64,000 nt of DNA from Ruegeria_C sp041537905 (GCF_041537905.1 NZ_JBGRUO010000018.1:49471-113470); one strand, 5' to 3'. Numbered from the stretch's first letter, positions 29,712 through 39,475 are shown. Made by a program: numbers and translations. The notes: generated by a model from the sequence alone, not told the origin.

Positions 29712-30671
29712 TTACTGAACCGTTGCCGTTGTCGACTTCTGGCTGATCACCTGCCCATCCCGTACCAGACTCACCGTGCCGGTATAGGTTCCCGCAGGCC
29801 ATCGTTCAGCGGTCAGGCGCCTGCCATAGGCCCGGAAGAACCGGGCACGGTTGCGCTCCAACTCGACCTGCTGGCCGCCAAAAGGTCCGTCAGGCCCCAT
29901 GATCTCGATCCTCATCACATCGCCTTTCAGCCCACCATAGGCCAGACCGTAAAGAACCAGCCCAGAACTCTGGTCGGACAGCACATCCTGCGCGGCGTCA
30001 CCTGCAAGAATCGCGTCATATTCGGGAACCAGCGGGGCAAAGCCCACATCCATCAGCGCGCCCGGCACATAGTCGGGCGTTTCGGCCCAGAGGCTATCGC
30101 CTCCTTGCCCGCATTGCGCCTGTTCGGTGGTGTCAAAGGGATCGACCACCTGACCGTCCTTGCGCACCGACAGGTGAAGATGCGGAAACTGTGTCTTGCC
30201 GCTCAGTCCGACCTGGCCCAGCACGGTTCCGGCACCGATCACATCCCCGGATTTGACGCGGATGGAACCCTGCCGCATGTGGCAATACTGGGTTTCCCAG
30301 CCGTCCTCGTGCTTGAGTACAATGCCATTCCCGCATTCGCGCCCGTCGATCTGCGCGGCAGTGTCACTGGTATAAAGCTGATCGGGCATCGAATTGCGCG
30401 TGCCTTGCACGATCCCTGGTGCGGCGGCACGCACATCCACACCCTGCTGCATGGCGCGCAGCGTTGGCAGCGCAAAATCGGTGCCTTTGTGCCCGTCGTA
30501 AGACAACGTGCCACATGTGAAGTCGCGGGCTCCGGCACCGGGATCACGGTCGACGAACTGCTGGATATAGCAGGTCTCGCCCAGCTCGCAGTCAATAGGC
30601 AGGCTCAGAACGGGATCGCTCGCCGCCGGTCCGGCAGCGAGCGCAAGAGCCGCGAGCAGTCGCCCGTACAT
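29712..30671 (-). CDS. M23-family (LytM-type) metallopeptidase, secreted
   Basis: 319 residues with an N-terminal signal (LLAALALAAGPAAS). Zinc ligands are seen as H61 and D65 in GHKGTDF and the HLHLSV motif later on. Such enzymes cut peptidoglycan peptides, or act as inactive activators; here the ligands are complete. The start shares one base with the clpA stop (TGATG), so it is read with clpA. It is convergent with the coiled-coil OmpA-like gene, 10 nt away. Cysteines (C28, C34, C53) suggest disulfides. Confidence 0.9.
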   Translation of the reverse strand: MYGRLLAALALAAGPAASDPVLSLPIDCELGETCYIQQFVDRDPGAGARDFTCGTLSYDGHKGTDFALPTLRAMQQGVDVRAAAPGIVQGTRNSMPDQLYTSDTAAQIDGRECGNGIVLKHEDGWETQYCHMRQGSIRVKSGDVIGAGTVLGQVGLSGKTQFPHLHLSVRKDGQVVDPFDTTEQAQCGQGGDSLWAETPDYVPGALMDVGFAPLVPEYDAILAGDAAQDVLSDQSSGLVLYGLAYGGLKGDVMRIEIMGPDGPFGGQQVELERNRARFFRAYGRRLTAERWPAGTYTGTVSLVRDGQVISQKSTTATVQ

Positions 30672-32995
30672 CAATCCGCTGTCAGCAGCGGCGGCTTGTC
30701 GCCCGGAATACGCTGCTGGCGCGGGCCGTTGATCTGCAGATCCAACTCGCCGTTCTTCACGGCAACCTTCACCACACCGCCCTTGGCGAGTTTGCCAAAC
30801 AGCAGTTCTTCGGCCAAAGGCTTCTTGATATGCTCCTGAATGACGCGACCCAGCGGGCGGGCGCCCATCTTATCGTCATATCCCTTGTCGGCCAGCCATT
30901 CAGCCGCCGGACGGGTCAGTTCGATGGTCACATTGCGATCCAGCAACTGCGCCTCAAGCTGGAGGACGAATTTCTCGACCACCTGCAGGATGACCTCTTT
31001 CGGCAACGGCGCGAAGGAGATCACCGCATCCAGACGGTTGCGGAACTCCGGCGTGAACATGCGCTCGATCGCGGCGGTATCCTCGCCCTCGCGACGGTCG
31101 CGGCCAAAACCGATGGCTTCCTTGGCCTGCTCCTGCGCCCCGGCATTCGAGGTCATGATCAGAACCACGTTGCGGAAATTCACCGTCCGGCCATTGTGGT
31201 CGGTCAACTCGCCATGATCCATCACCTGCAGCAGGATGTTGAACACATCCGGATGTGCCTTTTCGATTTCATCGAGCAGCAACACACAATGTGGATGTTG
31301 ATCGACGCCATCGGTCAGCATGCCGCCCTGATCGAAGCCGACATACCCCGGAGGCGCGCCGATCAGGCGGGAAACCGCGTGTTTCTCCATATATTCCGAC
31401 ATGTCGAAGCGCAGCAGCTCGACCCCTAACGTATCGGCCAATTGCTTGGCGACTTCCGTCTTGCCGACGCCGGTAGGACCTGCGAACAGGTAGTTGCCGA
31501 TTGGCTTTTCCGGCTCGCGCAGGCCCGCACGGGCCAGCTTGATGGCGCTGGAAAGCGCATCGATGGCCTTGTCCTGCCCGAACACCACGCGCTTGAGCGA
31601 GGCTTCGAGGTCTTTCAGAACCTCCGCATCGTCCTTGGTGACGTTCTTGGGCGGGATGCGGGCGATCTTGGCAACGACCGCCTCGATCTCTTTCACGCCG
31701 ATGGTTTTGCGCCGCTTGCTTTCCACCACCAGATGCTGCGCCGCGCCAGCCTCGTCGATCACGTCGATGGCCTTGTCGGGCAGTTTCCGGTCGGTGATAT
31801 AGCGCGCCGACAGCTCCACCGCTGTTTTGATCGCGTCGGCGGTGTATTTGATGTCGTGGTGTTCCTCGAAATAGGGTTTCAACCCGCGCAGGATCTTGAC
31901 GCTGTCTTCAACCGTGGGCTCGTTCACGTCGATCTTCTGGAATCGGCGGCTGAGCGCGCGGTCCTTTTCGAAATGCTGGCGGAATTCCTTGTAGGTGGTC
32001 GAGCCCATGGTGCGCAGCTTGCCACCCTGAAGGGCAGGCTTGAGCAGGTTGGAGGCATCCATTGCACCGCCTGAGGTGGCGCCAGCACCGATTACCGTGT
32101 GAATCTCGTCGATGAACAGCACCGCGTCCGGATGGCTTTCCAGTTCCGAGACGACGGCCTTCAACCGTTCCTCGAAATCCCCACGATAGCGGGTGCCAGC
32201 CAGCAGCGCGCCCATGTCGAGCGAATAGATCGTGGTGGCCGACAGCACCTCGGGCGTGTTGCCATTGACGATCTTGCGCGCGAGACCTTCCGCAATGGCA
32301 GTCTTGCCCACGCCGGGGTCGCCCACCAGCAGCGGGTTGTTTTTGCGACGGCGACATAGCACCTGAATGCAGCGCTCCACCTCAAGGTCACGGCCGATCA
32401 GCGGGTCCACATCGCCATCGCGTGCCTTGGCGTTCAGATCGACGCAGTATTTCGACAGCGCGCTTTCCTTCTGGTCAGGTTCACTTGCTGCGGCTTGTGT
32501 CTCTTCCTCGGGTTCATCCGAGCCCGACACGGAGCGATTTTCGCCATAGGCGGGGTCTTTGGCCACGCCATGGGCGATGAAGTTCACCGCGTCATAGCGG
32601 GTCATGTCCTGTTCCTGCAGGAAATAGGCCGCGTTGCTTTCGCGTTCGGCAAAGATCGCAACCAACACGTTGGCGCCGGTCACTTCGGTGCGGCCCGAGC
32701 TTTGCACGTGGATTGCGGCGCGCTGGATTACCCGCTGGAACGCGGCAGTCGGCACCGCTTCGGATCCGTCGATATCGGTCACCAGATTTGAGAGATCCTC
32801 ATCGATGAATTCGACTAGGGTTCCGCGCAACTCATCCAGATCGACGCTGCAGGCCTTCATCACCCGCACCGCATCCGGTTCGTCGAGCAGTGCCAGAAGC
32901 AGATGCTCGAGCGTTGCAAATTCGTGGCGCCGTTCATTCGCAGCGGCAAGCGCCGCGTGAATGGCTTGTTCTAGTGTGCTCGAGAATGAAGGCAC
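30671..32995 (-). CDS. clpA: ATP-dependent Clp protease ATPase subunit ClpA
   Basis: 774 residues. Two Clp-N repeats at the N-terminus, then AAA+ module 1 with Walker A GDPGVGKTAIAEGLA, module 2 with GPTGVGKTEVAKQLA and LLLDEIEKAHPDVFN. The ClpP-binding IGF loop is present in KEAIGFGRDRR, so it is a ClpP partner and not a ClpB disaggregase. Start is GTG at 32995, with AGGAGC upstream. clpS, often beside clpA, is not visible here. Confidence 0.97.
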   Translation of the reverse strand: MPSFSSTLEQAIHAALAAANERRHEFATLEHLLLALLDEPDAVRVMKACSVDLDELRGTLVEFIDEDLSNLVTDIDGSEAVPTAAFQRVIQRAAIHVQSSGRTEVTGANVLVAIFAERESNAAYFLQEQDMTRYDAVNFIAHGVAKDPAYGENRSVSGSDEPEEETQAAASEPDQKESALSKYCVDLNAKARDGDVDPLIGRDLEVERCIQVLCRRRKNNPLLVGDPGVGKTAIAEGLARKIVNGNTPEVLSATTIYSLDMGALLAGTRYRGDFEERLKAVVSELESHPDAVLFIDEIHTVIGAGATSGGAMDASNLLKPALQGGKLRTMGSTTYKEFRQHFEKDRALSRRFQKIDVNEPTVEDSVKILRGLKPYFEEHHDIKYTADAIKTAVELSARYITDRKLPDKAIDVIDEAGAAQHLVVESKRRKTIGVKEIEAVVAKIARIPPKNVTKDDAEVLKDLEASLKRVVFGQDKAIDALSSAIKLARAGLREPEKPIGNYLFAGPTGVGKTEVAKQLADTLGVELLRFDMSEYMEKHAVSRLIGAPPGYVGFDQGGMLTDGVDQHPHCVLLLDEIEKAHPDVFNILLQVMDHGELTDHNGRTVNFRNVVLIMTSNAGAQEQAKEAIGFGRDRREGEDTAAIERMFTPEFRNRLDAVISFAPLPKEVILQVVEKFVLQLEAQLLDRNVTIELTRPAAEWLADKGYDDKMGARPLGRVIQEHIKKPLAEELLFGKLAKGGVVKVAVKNGELDLQINGPRQQRIPGDKPPLLTAD

Positions 32996-33039
32996 CGGCG
33001 TGCTCCTCTATACTGGGGTTGGCTGGGGGCGCATTGGTC

Positions 33040-33059
33040 GTTGGTCCCCCCAGACCAAC
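33040..33059. promoter_or_regulatory. Hairpin in the clpA upstream region
   Basis: GTTGGTC/GACCAAC, a 7-bp stem with a 6-nt C-rich loop, 45 nt upstream of the clpA start. Could be an operator or a leader structure; role unproven. Confidence 0.4.
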
Positions 33060-33171
33060 CATGTCCTCATACTATTAGAGTTTGGTTGAACGCACGGCGG
33101 CTTCAAGGGTTTTTTGTCAAATCATCCTCACATTTAATGTGACTGATGCCATGAAGCTGGAAAAACAGGCC

Positions 33172-33939
33172 TCAGAATCGGTCTTTGCGGGCGCGAATCT
33201 CGGCAAATACATCAACCGGCGCGCTGCCGGTCATTCCCAGATTTGCTTGAATTCCCGGTTCATTGGCACGCAGGAAGGGATTTGTGGCCTTTTCCAGCGC
33301 CAATTCTGACGGAACCGTGGGCCGCCCTGCGGCTCTGGCTTCAGATATATCTGCGATGCGTTTTTTCAATGCGGCATTTTCGGGCTCGATTGTTTCCGCG
33401 AACCGGCCGTTGGCCTGTGTATACTCGTGCCCGGAATAGACGATAGTGTCGTCCGGCAATGCGGCCAGCTTGCTCAGCGAGGTCCACATCTGTTCCGGTG
33501 TCCCCTCGAACAGCCGCCCGCATCCCAGCGCCATCAAGCTGTCAGCGGTAAAGACCGCATGGCTTTCGGGCAGGTAAAAGGCGATGTGGCCGACCGTGTG
33601 CCCGGGCACCTCTATGACCTGCACATCTTCGCGCGACAGGGAAAAGACGCTGCCTTCGCGCACCTCCAGATCCAGCTTCGGCAGGCGTGGCGCATCCGCC
33701 GCCGCGCCCACCACTGTTGCGCCGAATCGTGACCGGAGCGTTTCGACCCCGTCGATATGATCCCAGTGGTGATGGGTCAGCCAGATCTGGTCCAGCGTCC
33801 AGCCGCGCCGGTCAAGCTCTGCCTCGATGGCGGCGGCCTTGGGTGCATCCACGAGGGCAGTCAACCCGCTGCCGGGCGCATGGATCAGAAAGGCATAATT
33901 GTCGCTGAGGCAGGGGATTGTGACGATCTCAAGAGGCAT
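33172..33939 (-). CDS. gloB: Hydroxyacylglutathione hydrolase (glyoxalase II)
   Basis: 255 residues starting MPLEIVTIPCLSDNY; longer frames add 16 unmatched residues. Metallo-beta-lactamase fold with THHHWDH at 55-61, then GHTVGHIAFYLP, FTADSLMALGCGRLFEGTPE and SGHEYTQANGRFA, all diagnostic of glyoxalase II. Hydrolyses S-lactoylglutathione to lactate and glutathione. Divergent from the methyltransferase at 34001. Confidence 0.96.
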   Translation of the reverse strand: MPLEIVTIPCLSDNYAFLIHAPGSGLTALVDAPKAAAIEAELDRRGWTLDQIWLTHHHWDHIDGVETLRSRFGATVVGAAADAPRLPKLDLEVREGSVFSLSREDVQVIEVPGHTVGHIAFYLPESHAVFTADSLMALGCGRLFEGTPEQMWTSLSKLAALPDDTIVYSGHEYTQANGRFAETIEPENAALKKRIADISEARAAGRPTVPSELALEKATNPFLRANEPGIQANLGMTGSAPVDVFAEIRARKDRF

Positions 33940-34000
33940 GGTCTTTTGCCCTTTCATTGCTAGACTGCGCCCAGCTAAGCCGATCATGCGAGCGCCTGCA

Positions 34001-34735
34001 ATGCATCTGGATGTCCAGGATCTGAGGAATTTCTACTATCGCAGCACGCTGGGGCGGGCGGCGCAGGCGGCCATTCGCGGTCGCCTGCTGGAGCTTTGGC
34101 CCGAGGCACATGGCCAGACGGTGGCCGGGTTTGGATTCGCGGTGCCGCTGTTGCGGCCTTACCTGAAAGATGCGCGACGGGTCATCGGGCTGATGCCCGG
34201 TCCACAAGGGGTCATGCCCTGGCCCGCCGGGATGCCCAATGTCTCGGTTCTGGCGGAAGAGACCCGTTGGCCGATCGAGACAGGGCATGTGGACAAGCTG
34301 GTGGTGATGCACGGGCTGGAAACCTCGGAGCGGCCAAGCAACGTGCTGGATGAATGCTGGCGGGTGCTGGGCCCCGGCGGCAAGGCGATGTTCATTGTGC
34401 CCAATCGCGCCGGGCTATGGTCGCGGTCGGACAAGACGCCGTTTGGTTTCGGGCGACCCTATACACTGGGCCAGTTGGAAGCGCAGTTGAAAGAGCATGA
34501 CTTCCTGCCCGACGCGCATTGCTCGGCGCTGTATCAACCGCCATCCTTTCGCCGATTCTGGCTGAAATCCGGGGCGTTGATCGAAAAGGCGGGAACCCGG
34601 CTGCCGACCATCATGGCGGGCGGTGTCTTCATGGTCGAAGCCAGCAAGCGCATGCAACCGCCCCGCGGCAGGGTCGTCCCGCATGAGCAGAGGCGGCCCA
34701 TTCAGGCGCTGGACGGGTTGCTCAAGCCAGCCTGA
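34001..34735 (+). CDS. SAM-dependent methyltransferase-fold protein
   Basis: 244 residues from MHLDVQDLRNFYYRSTLG; another start at 33986 is possible. A methyltransferase-like core is seen at VAGFGFAVPLLRPYLKDAR, VVMHGLETSERPSNVLDECW and RVLGPGGKAMFIVPNRAGLW, but the first glycine-rich SAM motif is degenerate. The C-terminus is basic. Adjacency to gloB is common in this lineage. Substrate unknown. Confidence 0.8.
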   Translation: MHLDVQDLRNFYYRSTLGRAAQAAIRGRLLELWPEAHGQTVAGFGFAVPLLRPYLKDARRVIGLMPGPQGVMPWPAGMPNVSVLAEETRWPIETGHVDKLVVMHGLETSERPSNVLDECWRVLGPGGKAMFIVPNRAGLWSRSDKTPFGFGRPYTLGQLEAQLKEHDFLPDAHCSALYQPPSFRRFWLKSGALIEKAGTRLPTIMAGGVFMVEASKRMQPPRGRVVPHEQRRPIQALDGLLKPA

Positions 34736-35042
34736 GAGACGTAGCAAGTGCCATTCTCGACCTGTCAGATCGGTGTAACCTGACGGCAGGAATCGCGAAA
34801 ACCTGCAGTCTCGTAACATTTTTCAAGGCGGGCAGTGAGGTCAAACCGTCACACTTTATCTTAACCCTTTGAAAACGCTCGATTTGGGGATAAGTGCGTC
34901 CCTTTTATACTGTATTGCGAGGTTGTGAACGCTCTGCTACATCCCCGGTGATTTTGATGCCCTGCCGTCCTGGCGGGGTTTTGTCACGCCCCCGGTTTGC
35001 CTGTTCTGCGCGAATTCGGGGCCAAGTAGCGGAAGGGTGGAC
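34736..35042 (+). other. Leader and promoter region of the atp operon
   Basis: No open frame of interest. The part 34850-34925 is AT-rich and holds likely promoter sequence (CTTTGAAAACG, TTTTATACTGTATTG); no single -35/-10 pair is clear. A terminator-like hairpin lies at 34960-34982. The ribosome site is GGAAGG at 35031-35036. Confidence 0.55.
34960..34982 (+). terminator. Terminator-like hairpin in the atp leader
   Basis: CCCTGCC, loop GTCCT, GGCGGGG (7 pairs with one G-U), then TTTTG. It is 60 nt before the atpH start and 225 nt after the preceding stop. It either ends read-through from the methyltransferase gene or acts as an attenuator of atpHAGDC. Confidence 0.65.
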
Positions 35043-35603
35043 GTGTCCGAACCAGCTTCGATTTCCGCCGGCATCGCCGAGCGTTACGCCACCGCGATCT
35101 TTGAGATCGCGAAAGAGAACAAGAACCTTGACGGCCTGGAAACGGGCGTCACCGATTTGGCGGAAGCTTTGGACGCCAGCGCAGAGCTGCGCGACCTGAT
35201 CCATTCGCCCCTGATCTCGCGGGCCGATCAGGCTGCGGCCATCGGCGCAATCTCCAAAAAGATGAACTTGGACCCGGTGCTGGCTAACGCGCTGGGCCTG
35301 ATGGCGCAAAAGCGCCGCCTGTTCGTCGTGCCGCAGCTGATCGCAGCCCTGCGCGCGGCGCTGGCCGATGAGCGCGGCGAAGTGACCGCCGAGGTGGCGT
35401 CGGCCAAGGCGCTGACCAAGACCCAGATGGAAAAACTGTCCAAGACGCTCGGTGCGCAAGTGGGCAAAACCGTAAGTATCAATGCGACCGTCGATGAAAA
35501 CCTCATCGGCGGTCTTGTCGTCAAAGTGGGCTCGAAGATGATCGATAGCTCGATCCGCTCCAAGCTCAACTCCCTACAGAATGCAATGAAAGAGGTCGGA
35601 TAG
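35043..35603 (+). CDS. atpH: F1-ATPase delta subunit
   Basis: 186 residues of the OSCP/delta family: GIAERYATAIFEIAKENKNL, then the C-terminal IGGLVVKVGSKMIDSSIRSK signature. Links F1 to the peripheral stalk. I chose GTG at 35043 (MSEPASISAG), spaced 6 nt from GGAAGG; a GTG two codons upstream is possible. First gene of atpHAGDC; the F0 genes (a, b, c) are elsewhere, as usual in Rhodobacteraceae. Confidence 0.96.
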   Translation: MSEPASISAGIAERYATAIFEIAKENKNLDGLETGVTDLAEALDASAELRDLIHSPLISRADQAAAIGAISKKMNLDPVLANALGLMAQKRRLFVVPQLIAALRAALADERGEVTAEVASAKALTKTQMEKLSKTLGAQVGKTVSINATVDENLIGGLVVKVGSKMIDSSIRSKLNSLQNAMKEVG

Positions 35604-37142
35604 ATGGGTATCCAAGCTGCAGAGATTTCTGCAATCCTGAAGGACCAGATCCAGAATTTTGGTCAGGAAGCAGAAGTGGCCGAGATCGGTCGCGTGCTGA
35701 GTGTCGGTGACGGGATTGCCCGCGTCTATGGCCTCGATAACGTGCAGGCCGGTGAAATGGTCGAGTTTCCCGGCGGCATTATGGGCATGGCGCTGAACCT
35801 GGAAAGCGACAATGTCGGTGTTGTGATCTTCGGGTCTGACCGGGACATCAAGGAAGGCGATACCGTCAAGCGCACCAACTCGATCGTGGACGTTCCGATC
35901 GGGAATGAACTGCTGGGCCGCGTTGTGGACGGTCTGGGCAACCCGATCGATGGCAAGGGCCCGATCAACGCCACCCAGCGTGGCGTGGCCGACGTCAAGG
36001 CGCCGGGCATCATCCCGCGTAAATCGGTGCATGAGCCGATGTCGACCGGCCTGAAATCGGTTGACGCGATGATCCCGATTGGCCGGGGCCAACGCGAACT
36101 GATCATTGGTGACCGTCAGACCGGCAAGACCGCCGTTGCGCTGGACACCATCCTGAACCAGAAGTCAGTGAACGAAGCCGCAGGCGACGACGAGAGCAAG
36201 AAGCTCTACTGCGTCTATGTTGCTGTTGGCCAAAAGCGTTCGACCGTTGCACAGCTGGTGAAGCGTCTGGAAGAATCCGGTGCGATCGACTACTCGATCG
36301 TTGTTGCCGCAACCGCGTCCGACCCGGCCCCGATGCAGTTCCTGGCGCCTTATGCCGCAACCGCAATGGCCGAGTTCTTCCGCGACAATGGCCGTCACGC
36401 GCTGATCATCTATGATGACCTGTCCAAACAGGCTGTGTCTTATCGTCAGATGTCGCTGCTGCTGCGCCGCCCACCGGGACGTGAAGCCTATCCGGGCGAC
36501 GTTTTCTACCTCCACTCCCGCCTGCTGGAACGTTCGGCGAAGCTGAACGAAGATTTCGGCGCCGGCTCGCTGACCGCTCTGCCGGTTATTGAGACCCAGG
36601 GTGGTGACGTGTCGGCCTTTATTCCGACCAACGTGATCTCGATTACCGACGGTCAGATCTTCCTGGAAACCGAACTGTTCTACCAGGGCATCCGCCCCGC
36701 CGTGAACACTGGTCTGTCTGTTAGCCGTGTGGGCTCGTCGGCGCAGACCAACTCGATGAAATCGGTTGCCGGCCCGGTGAAGCTGGAACTGGCGCAGTAC
36801 CGCGAAATGGCGGCCTTTGCGCAGTTCGGCTCCGACCTCGACGCCGCAACCCAGCAGCTGCTGAACCGCGGCGCGCGTCTGACCGAGTTGATGAAACAGC
36901 CGCAATACTCGCCGCTGACCAATGCGGAAATCGTCTGCGTCATCTTTGCCGGCACCAACGGTTACCTCGACAAGATCGACGTGTCCGATGTTGGCCGCTA
37001 CGAGGCTGGTCTGCTGGCGCACCTGCGCGGCAAGCATGCCGATCTGCTGGACTGGATCACCAATGACGATCCCAAGATCAAGGGTGATGCGTCCGACAAG
37101 ATCAAGGCTGCGCTGGACGAATACGCCGCAACCTTCGCTTAA
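35604..37142 (+). CDS. atpA: F1-ATPase alpha subunit
   Basis: 512 residues. Non-catalytic nucleotide-binding subunit of the F1 hexamer, with Walker A GDRQTGKTA, then the conserved ALIIYDDLSKQAVSYRQMSL and the signature PAVNTGLSVSRVGSSAQ. It begins directly after the atpH stop (TAGATG). Confidence 0.98.
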   Translation: MGIQAAEISAILKDQIQNFGQEAEVAEIGRVLSVGDGIARVYGLDNVQAGEMVEFPGGIMGMALNLESDNVGVVIFGSDRDIKEGDTVKRTNSIVDVPIGNELLGRVVDGLGNPIDGKGPINATQRGVADVKAPGIIPRKSVHEPMSTGLKSVDAMIPIGRGQRELIIGDRQTGKTAVALDTILNQKSVNEAAGDDESKKLYCVYVAVGQKRSTVAQLVKRLEESGAIDYSIVVAATASDPAPMQFLAPYAATAMAEFFRDNGRHALIIYDDLSKQAVSYRQMSLLLRRPPGREAYPGDVFYLHSRLLERSAKLNEDFGAGSLTALPVIETQGGDVSAFIPTNVISITDGQIFLETELFYQGIRPAVNTGLSVSRVGSSAQTNSMKSVAGPVKLELAQYREMAAFAQFGSDLDAATQQLLNRGARLTELMKQPQYSPLTNAEIVCVIFAGTNGYLDKIDVSDVGRYEAGLLAHLRGKHADLLDWITNDDPKIKGDASDKIKAALDEYAATFA

Positions 37143-37154
37143 GGAGAGGCGGCA

Positions 37155-38030
37155 ATGCCAAGTCTTAAGGACCTTAAAAACAGGATCGAGTCGGTCAAAT
37201 CGACCCGCAAGATCACCAAGGCCATGCAGATGGTCGCGGCCGCTAAACTGCGCCGCGCCCAGGAAGCAGCCGAGTCCTCGCGCCCCTATGCCGAGCGGTT
37301 CAATACCGTGATGGCGGGGCTGGCGGCCTCGGTTGGCGGCAGCGACAGCGCCCCGATGCTGCTGCGTGGCACCGGCAAGGATGACGTACATCTGCTGGTC
37401 GTCATGACCGCAGAGCGGGGCCTGTGCGGCGGGTTCAATTCGAGCATCGCCAAACTGGCCCGCGTCAAGGCCGAGGAACTGCGCGGGAAGGGTAAGACCG
37501 TCAAGGTCCTGACCGTCGGCAAGAAGGGCCGCGATGCGCTCAAGCGTGATCTCGGCGATCTCTTTATCGGTCACGTGGACCTGAGCGAGGTCAAGCGTCT
37601 GGGCTACGCCAACGCGCAGGACATCGCGCGCGACGTTCTGGGCCGCTTCGATGGGGGCGAGTTCGACGTGGCGACGATCTTCTTCGCCAAGTTCCAGAAC
37701 GTGGTGACCCAGATCCCGACTGCGCAACAGATCATTCCCGCCGCCTTTGACGAGGTGGAAGGCGATGACACTGGCACGCTCTATGACTACGAGCCCAGCG
37801 AAGAGGCCATCCTGGCCGACCTGCTGCCCAAGGGGGTCGCCACTGCGATCTTCTCGGCCCTGCTTGAAAACGGCGCCTCGGAACAGGGCGCCCGGATGAG
37901 CGCGATGGACAATGCGACCCGCAATGCGGGCGAGATGATCGACAAACTGACCATCCAGTTCAACCGCTCGCGTCAGGCCGTGATCACCAACGAGCTGATT
38001 GAAATCATTTCCGGCGCCGAAGCGCTGTAG
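37155..38030 (+). CDS. atpG: F1-ATPase gamma subunit
   Basis: 291 residues; central rotor shaft. N-terminal helix LKDLKNRIESVKSTRKITKA and C-terminal helix with MSAMDNATRNAGEMIDKLTI and RQAVITNELIEIISGAEAL are diagnostic. A GGAGAGGCGGC ribosome site precedes the ATG, 12 nt after atpA. Confidence 0.98.
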   Translation: MPSLKDLKNRIESVKSTRKITKAMQMVAAAKLRRAQEAAESSRPYAERFNTVMAGLAASVGGSDSAPMLLRGTGKDDVHLLVVMTAERGLCGGFNSSIAKLARVKAEELRGKGKTVKVLTVGKKGRDALKRDLGDLFIGHVDLSEVKRLGYANAQDIARDVLGRFDGGEFDVATIFFAKFQNVVTQIPTAQQIIPAAFDEVEGDDTGTLYDYEPSEEAILADLLPKGVATAIFSALLENGASEQGARMSAMDNATRNAGEMIDKLTIQFNRSRQAVITNELIEIISGAEAL

Positions 38031-38050
38031 AGACAAACCGGAGACGAAAC

Positions 38051-39475
38051 ATGGCGAATGCAAAAGGCAAAGTCACTCAGATCATCGGGGCCGTCGTCGA
38101 CGTGCACTTCGATGGCGAGCTGCCTGAAATTCTGAACGCGCTGGAAACCGAAAACAACGGCAAGCGCCTGGTGCTGGAAGTTGCTCAGCACCTCGGCGAG
38201 AATACCGTGCGGACCATCGCAATGGACGCAACCGAAGGTCTGGTGCGCGGCGCACCCGTGACCGATACTGCCGGGCCGATCTCGGTACCGGTCGGTAGCG
38301 CGACGCTGGGCCGCATCCTGAACGTTGTGGGCGATCCCATCGACGAAAAAGGCCCTGTTGAGGCGTCCGAAACCCGCGGCATCCACCAGCCTGCACCTGC
38401 GTTCGACGAACAGTCGACCGAAAGCGAGGTTCTGGTGACCGGCATCAAGGTCGTCGACCTGCTGGCCCCTTACGCCAAAGGCGGCAAGATCGGTCTCTTC
38501 GGCGGTGCCGGTGTGGGCAAGACCGTTCTGATCATGGAACTGATCAACAACATCGCAAAAGTGCACTCAGGCTATTCGGTGTTTGCCGGTGTTGGTGAGC
38601 GGACCCGTGAGGGCAACGACCTTTACTGGGAAATGATCGAATCGAACGTGATCAAGCCCGACAATCTGGAAGACAGCCAGGTGGCCCTGGTTTACGGCCA
38701 GATGAACGAACCTCCGGGAGCGCGGGCGCGTGTGGCCCTGACCGGTCTGACCCTGGCCGAGCAGTTCCGCGACCAGTCCGGGACCGACGTTCTGTTCTTC
38801 GTCGACAACATCTTCCGCTTCACGCAGGCGGGTTCCGAGGTGTCGGCGCTTCTGGGTCGTATCCCGTCCGCTGTGGGTTACCAGCCGACGCTGGCCACCG
38901 ACATGGGCGCCCTGCAGGAACGCATCACCTCGACCAAAGCCGGTTCGATCACCTCGGTGCAGGCCATCTACGTGCCTGCGGATGACCTGACCGACCCCGC
39001 GCCAGCGACCTCGTTTGCGCACCTCGATGCGACCACAGTTCTCAACCGTGCGATCTCGGAAAAGGGTATCTACCCGGCTGTTGACCCGCTCGATAGCTCG
39101 TCGCGTCTGCTGGACCCCGCCATCGTGGGTGAAGAGCACTATGCGGTTGCGACCGACGTTCAGCAGATCCTTCAGCGCTACAAGTCGCTGCAGGACATCA
39201 TCGCCATCCTCGGCATGGACGAACTGAGCGAAGAGGACAAGCTGACCGTGGCCCGCGCCCGTAAGATCGAACGTTTCCTCAGCCAGCCCTTCGACGTTGC
39301 CGAAGTCTTTACCGGGTCGCCCGGTGTACAGGTGCCACTGGATGTGACTATCGCGTCGTTCAAGGCCGTTGTGGCCGGCGAATACGATCACCTGCCCGAA
39401 GCGGCCTTCCTGATGGTTGGCGGCATCGACGATGTGGTCGCAAAAGCCGAGAAGATGGCCGCAGAAGCTGCCTAA
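38051..39475 (+). CDS. atpD: F1-ATPase beta subunit
   Basis: 474 residues; catalytic subunit. P-loop GGAGVGKTVLIMELINN, GERTREGNDLYWEM, LFFVDNIFRFTQAGSEVSAL, and the conserved DPAPATSFAHLDATTVL are all seen. Confidence 0.98.
   Translation: MANAKGKVTQIIGAVVDVHFDGELPEILNALETENNGKRLVLEVAQHLGENTVRTIAMDATEGLVRGAPVTDTAGPISVPVGSATLGRILNVVGDPIDEKGPVEASETRGIHQPAPAFDEQSTESEVLVTGIKVVDLLAPYAKGGKIGLFGGAGVGKTVLIMELINNIAKVHSGYSVFAGVGERTREGNDLYWEMIESNVIKPDNLEDSQVALVYGQMNEPPGARARVALTGLTLAEQFRDQSGTDVLFFVDNIFRFTQAGSEVSALLGRIPSAVGYQPTLATDMGALQERITSTKAGSITSVQAIYVPADDLTDPAPATSFAHLDATTVLNRAISEKGIYPAVDPLDSSSRLLDPAIVGEEHYAVATDVQQILQRYKSLQDIIAILGMDELSEEDKLTVARARKIERFLSQPFDVAEVFTGSPGVQVPLDVTIASFKAVVAGEYDHLPEAAFLMVGGIDDVVAKAEKMAAEAA

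Noticed and set aside
36165..38063. 632-codon leftward frame opposite atpA and atpG
   Set aside because: Antisense to two conserved ATPase subunits, no motif, typical shadow frame.
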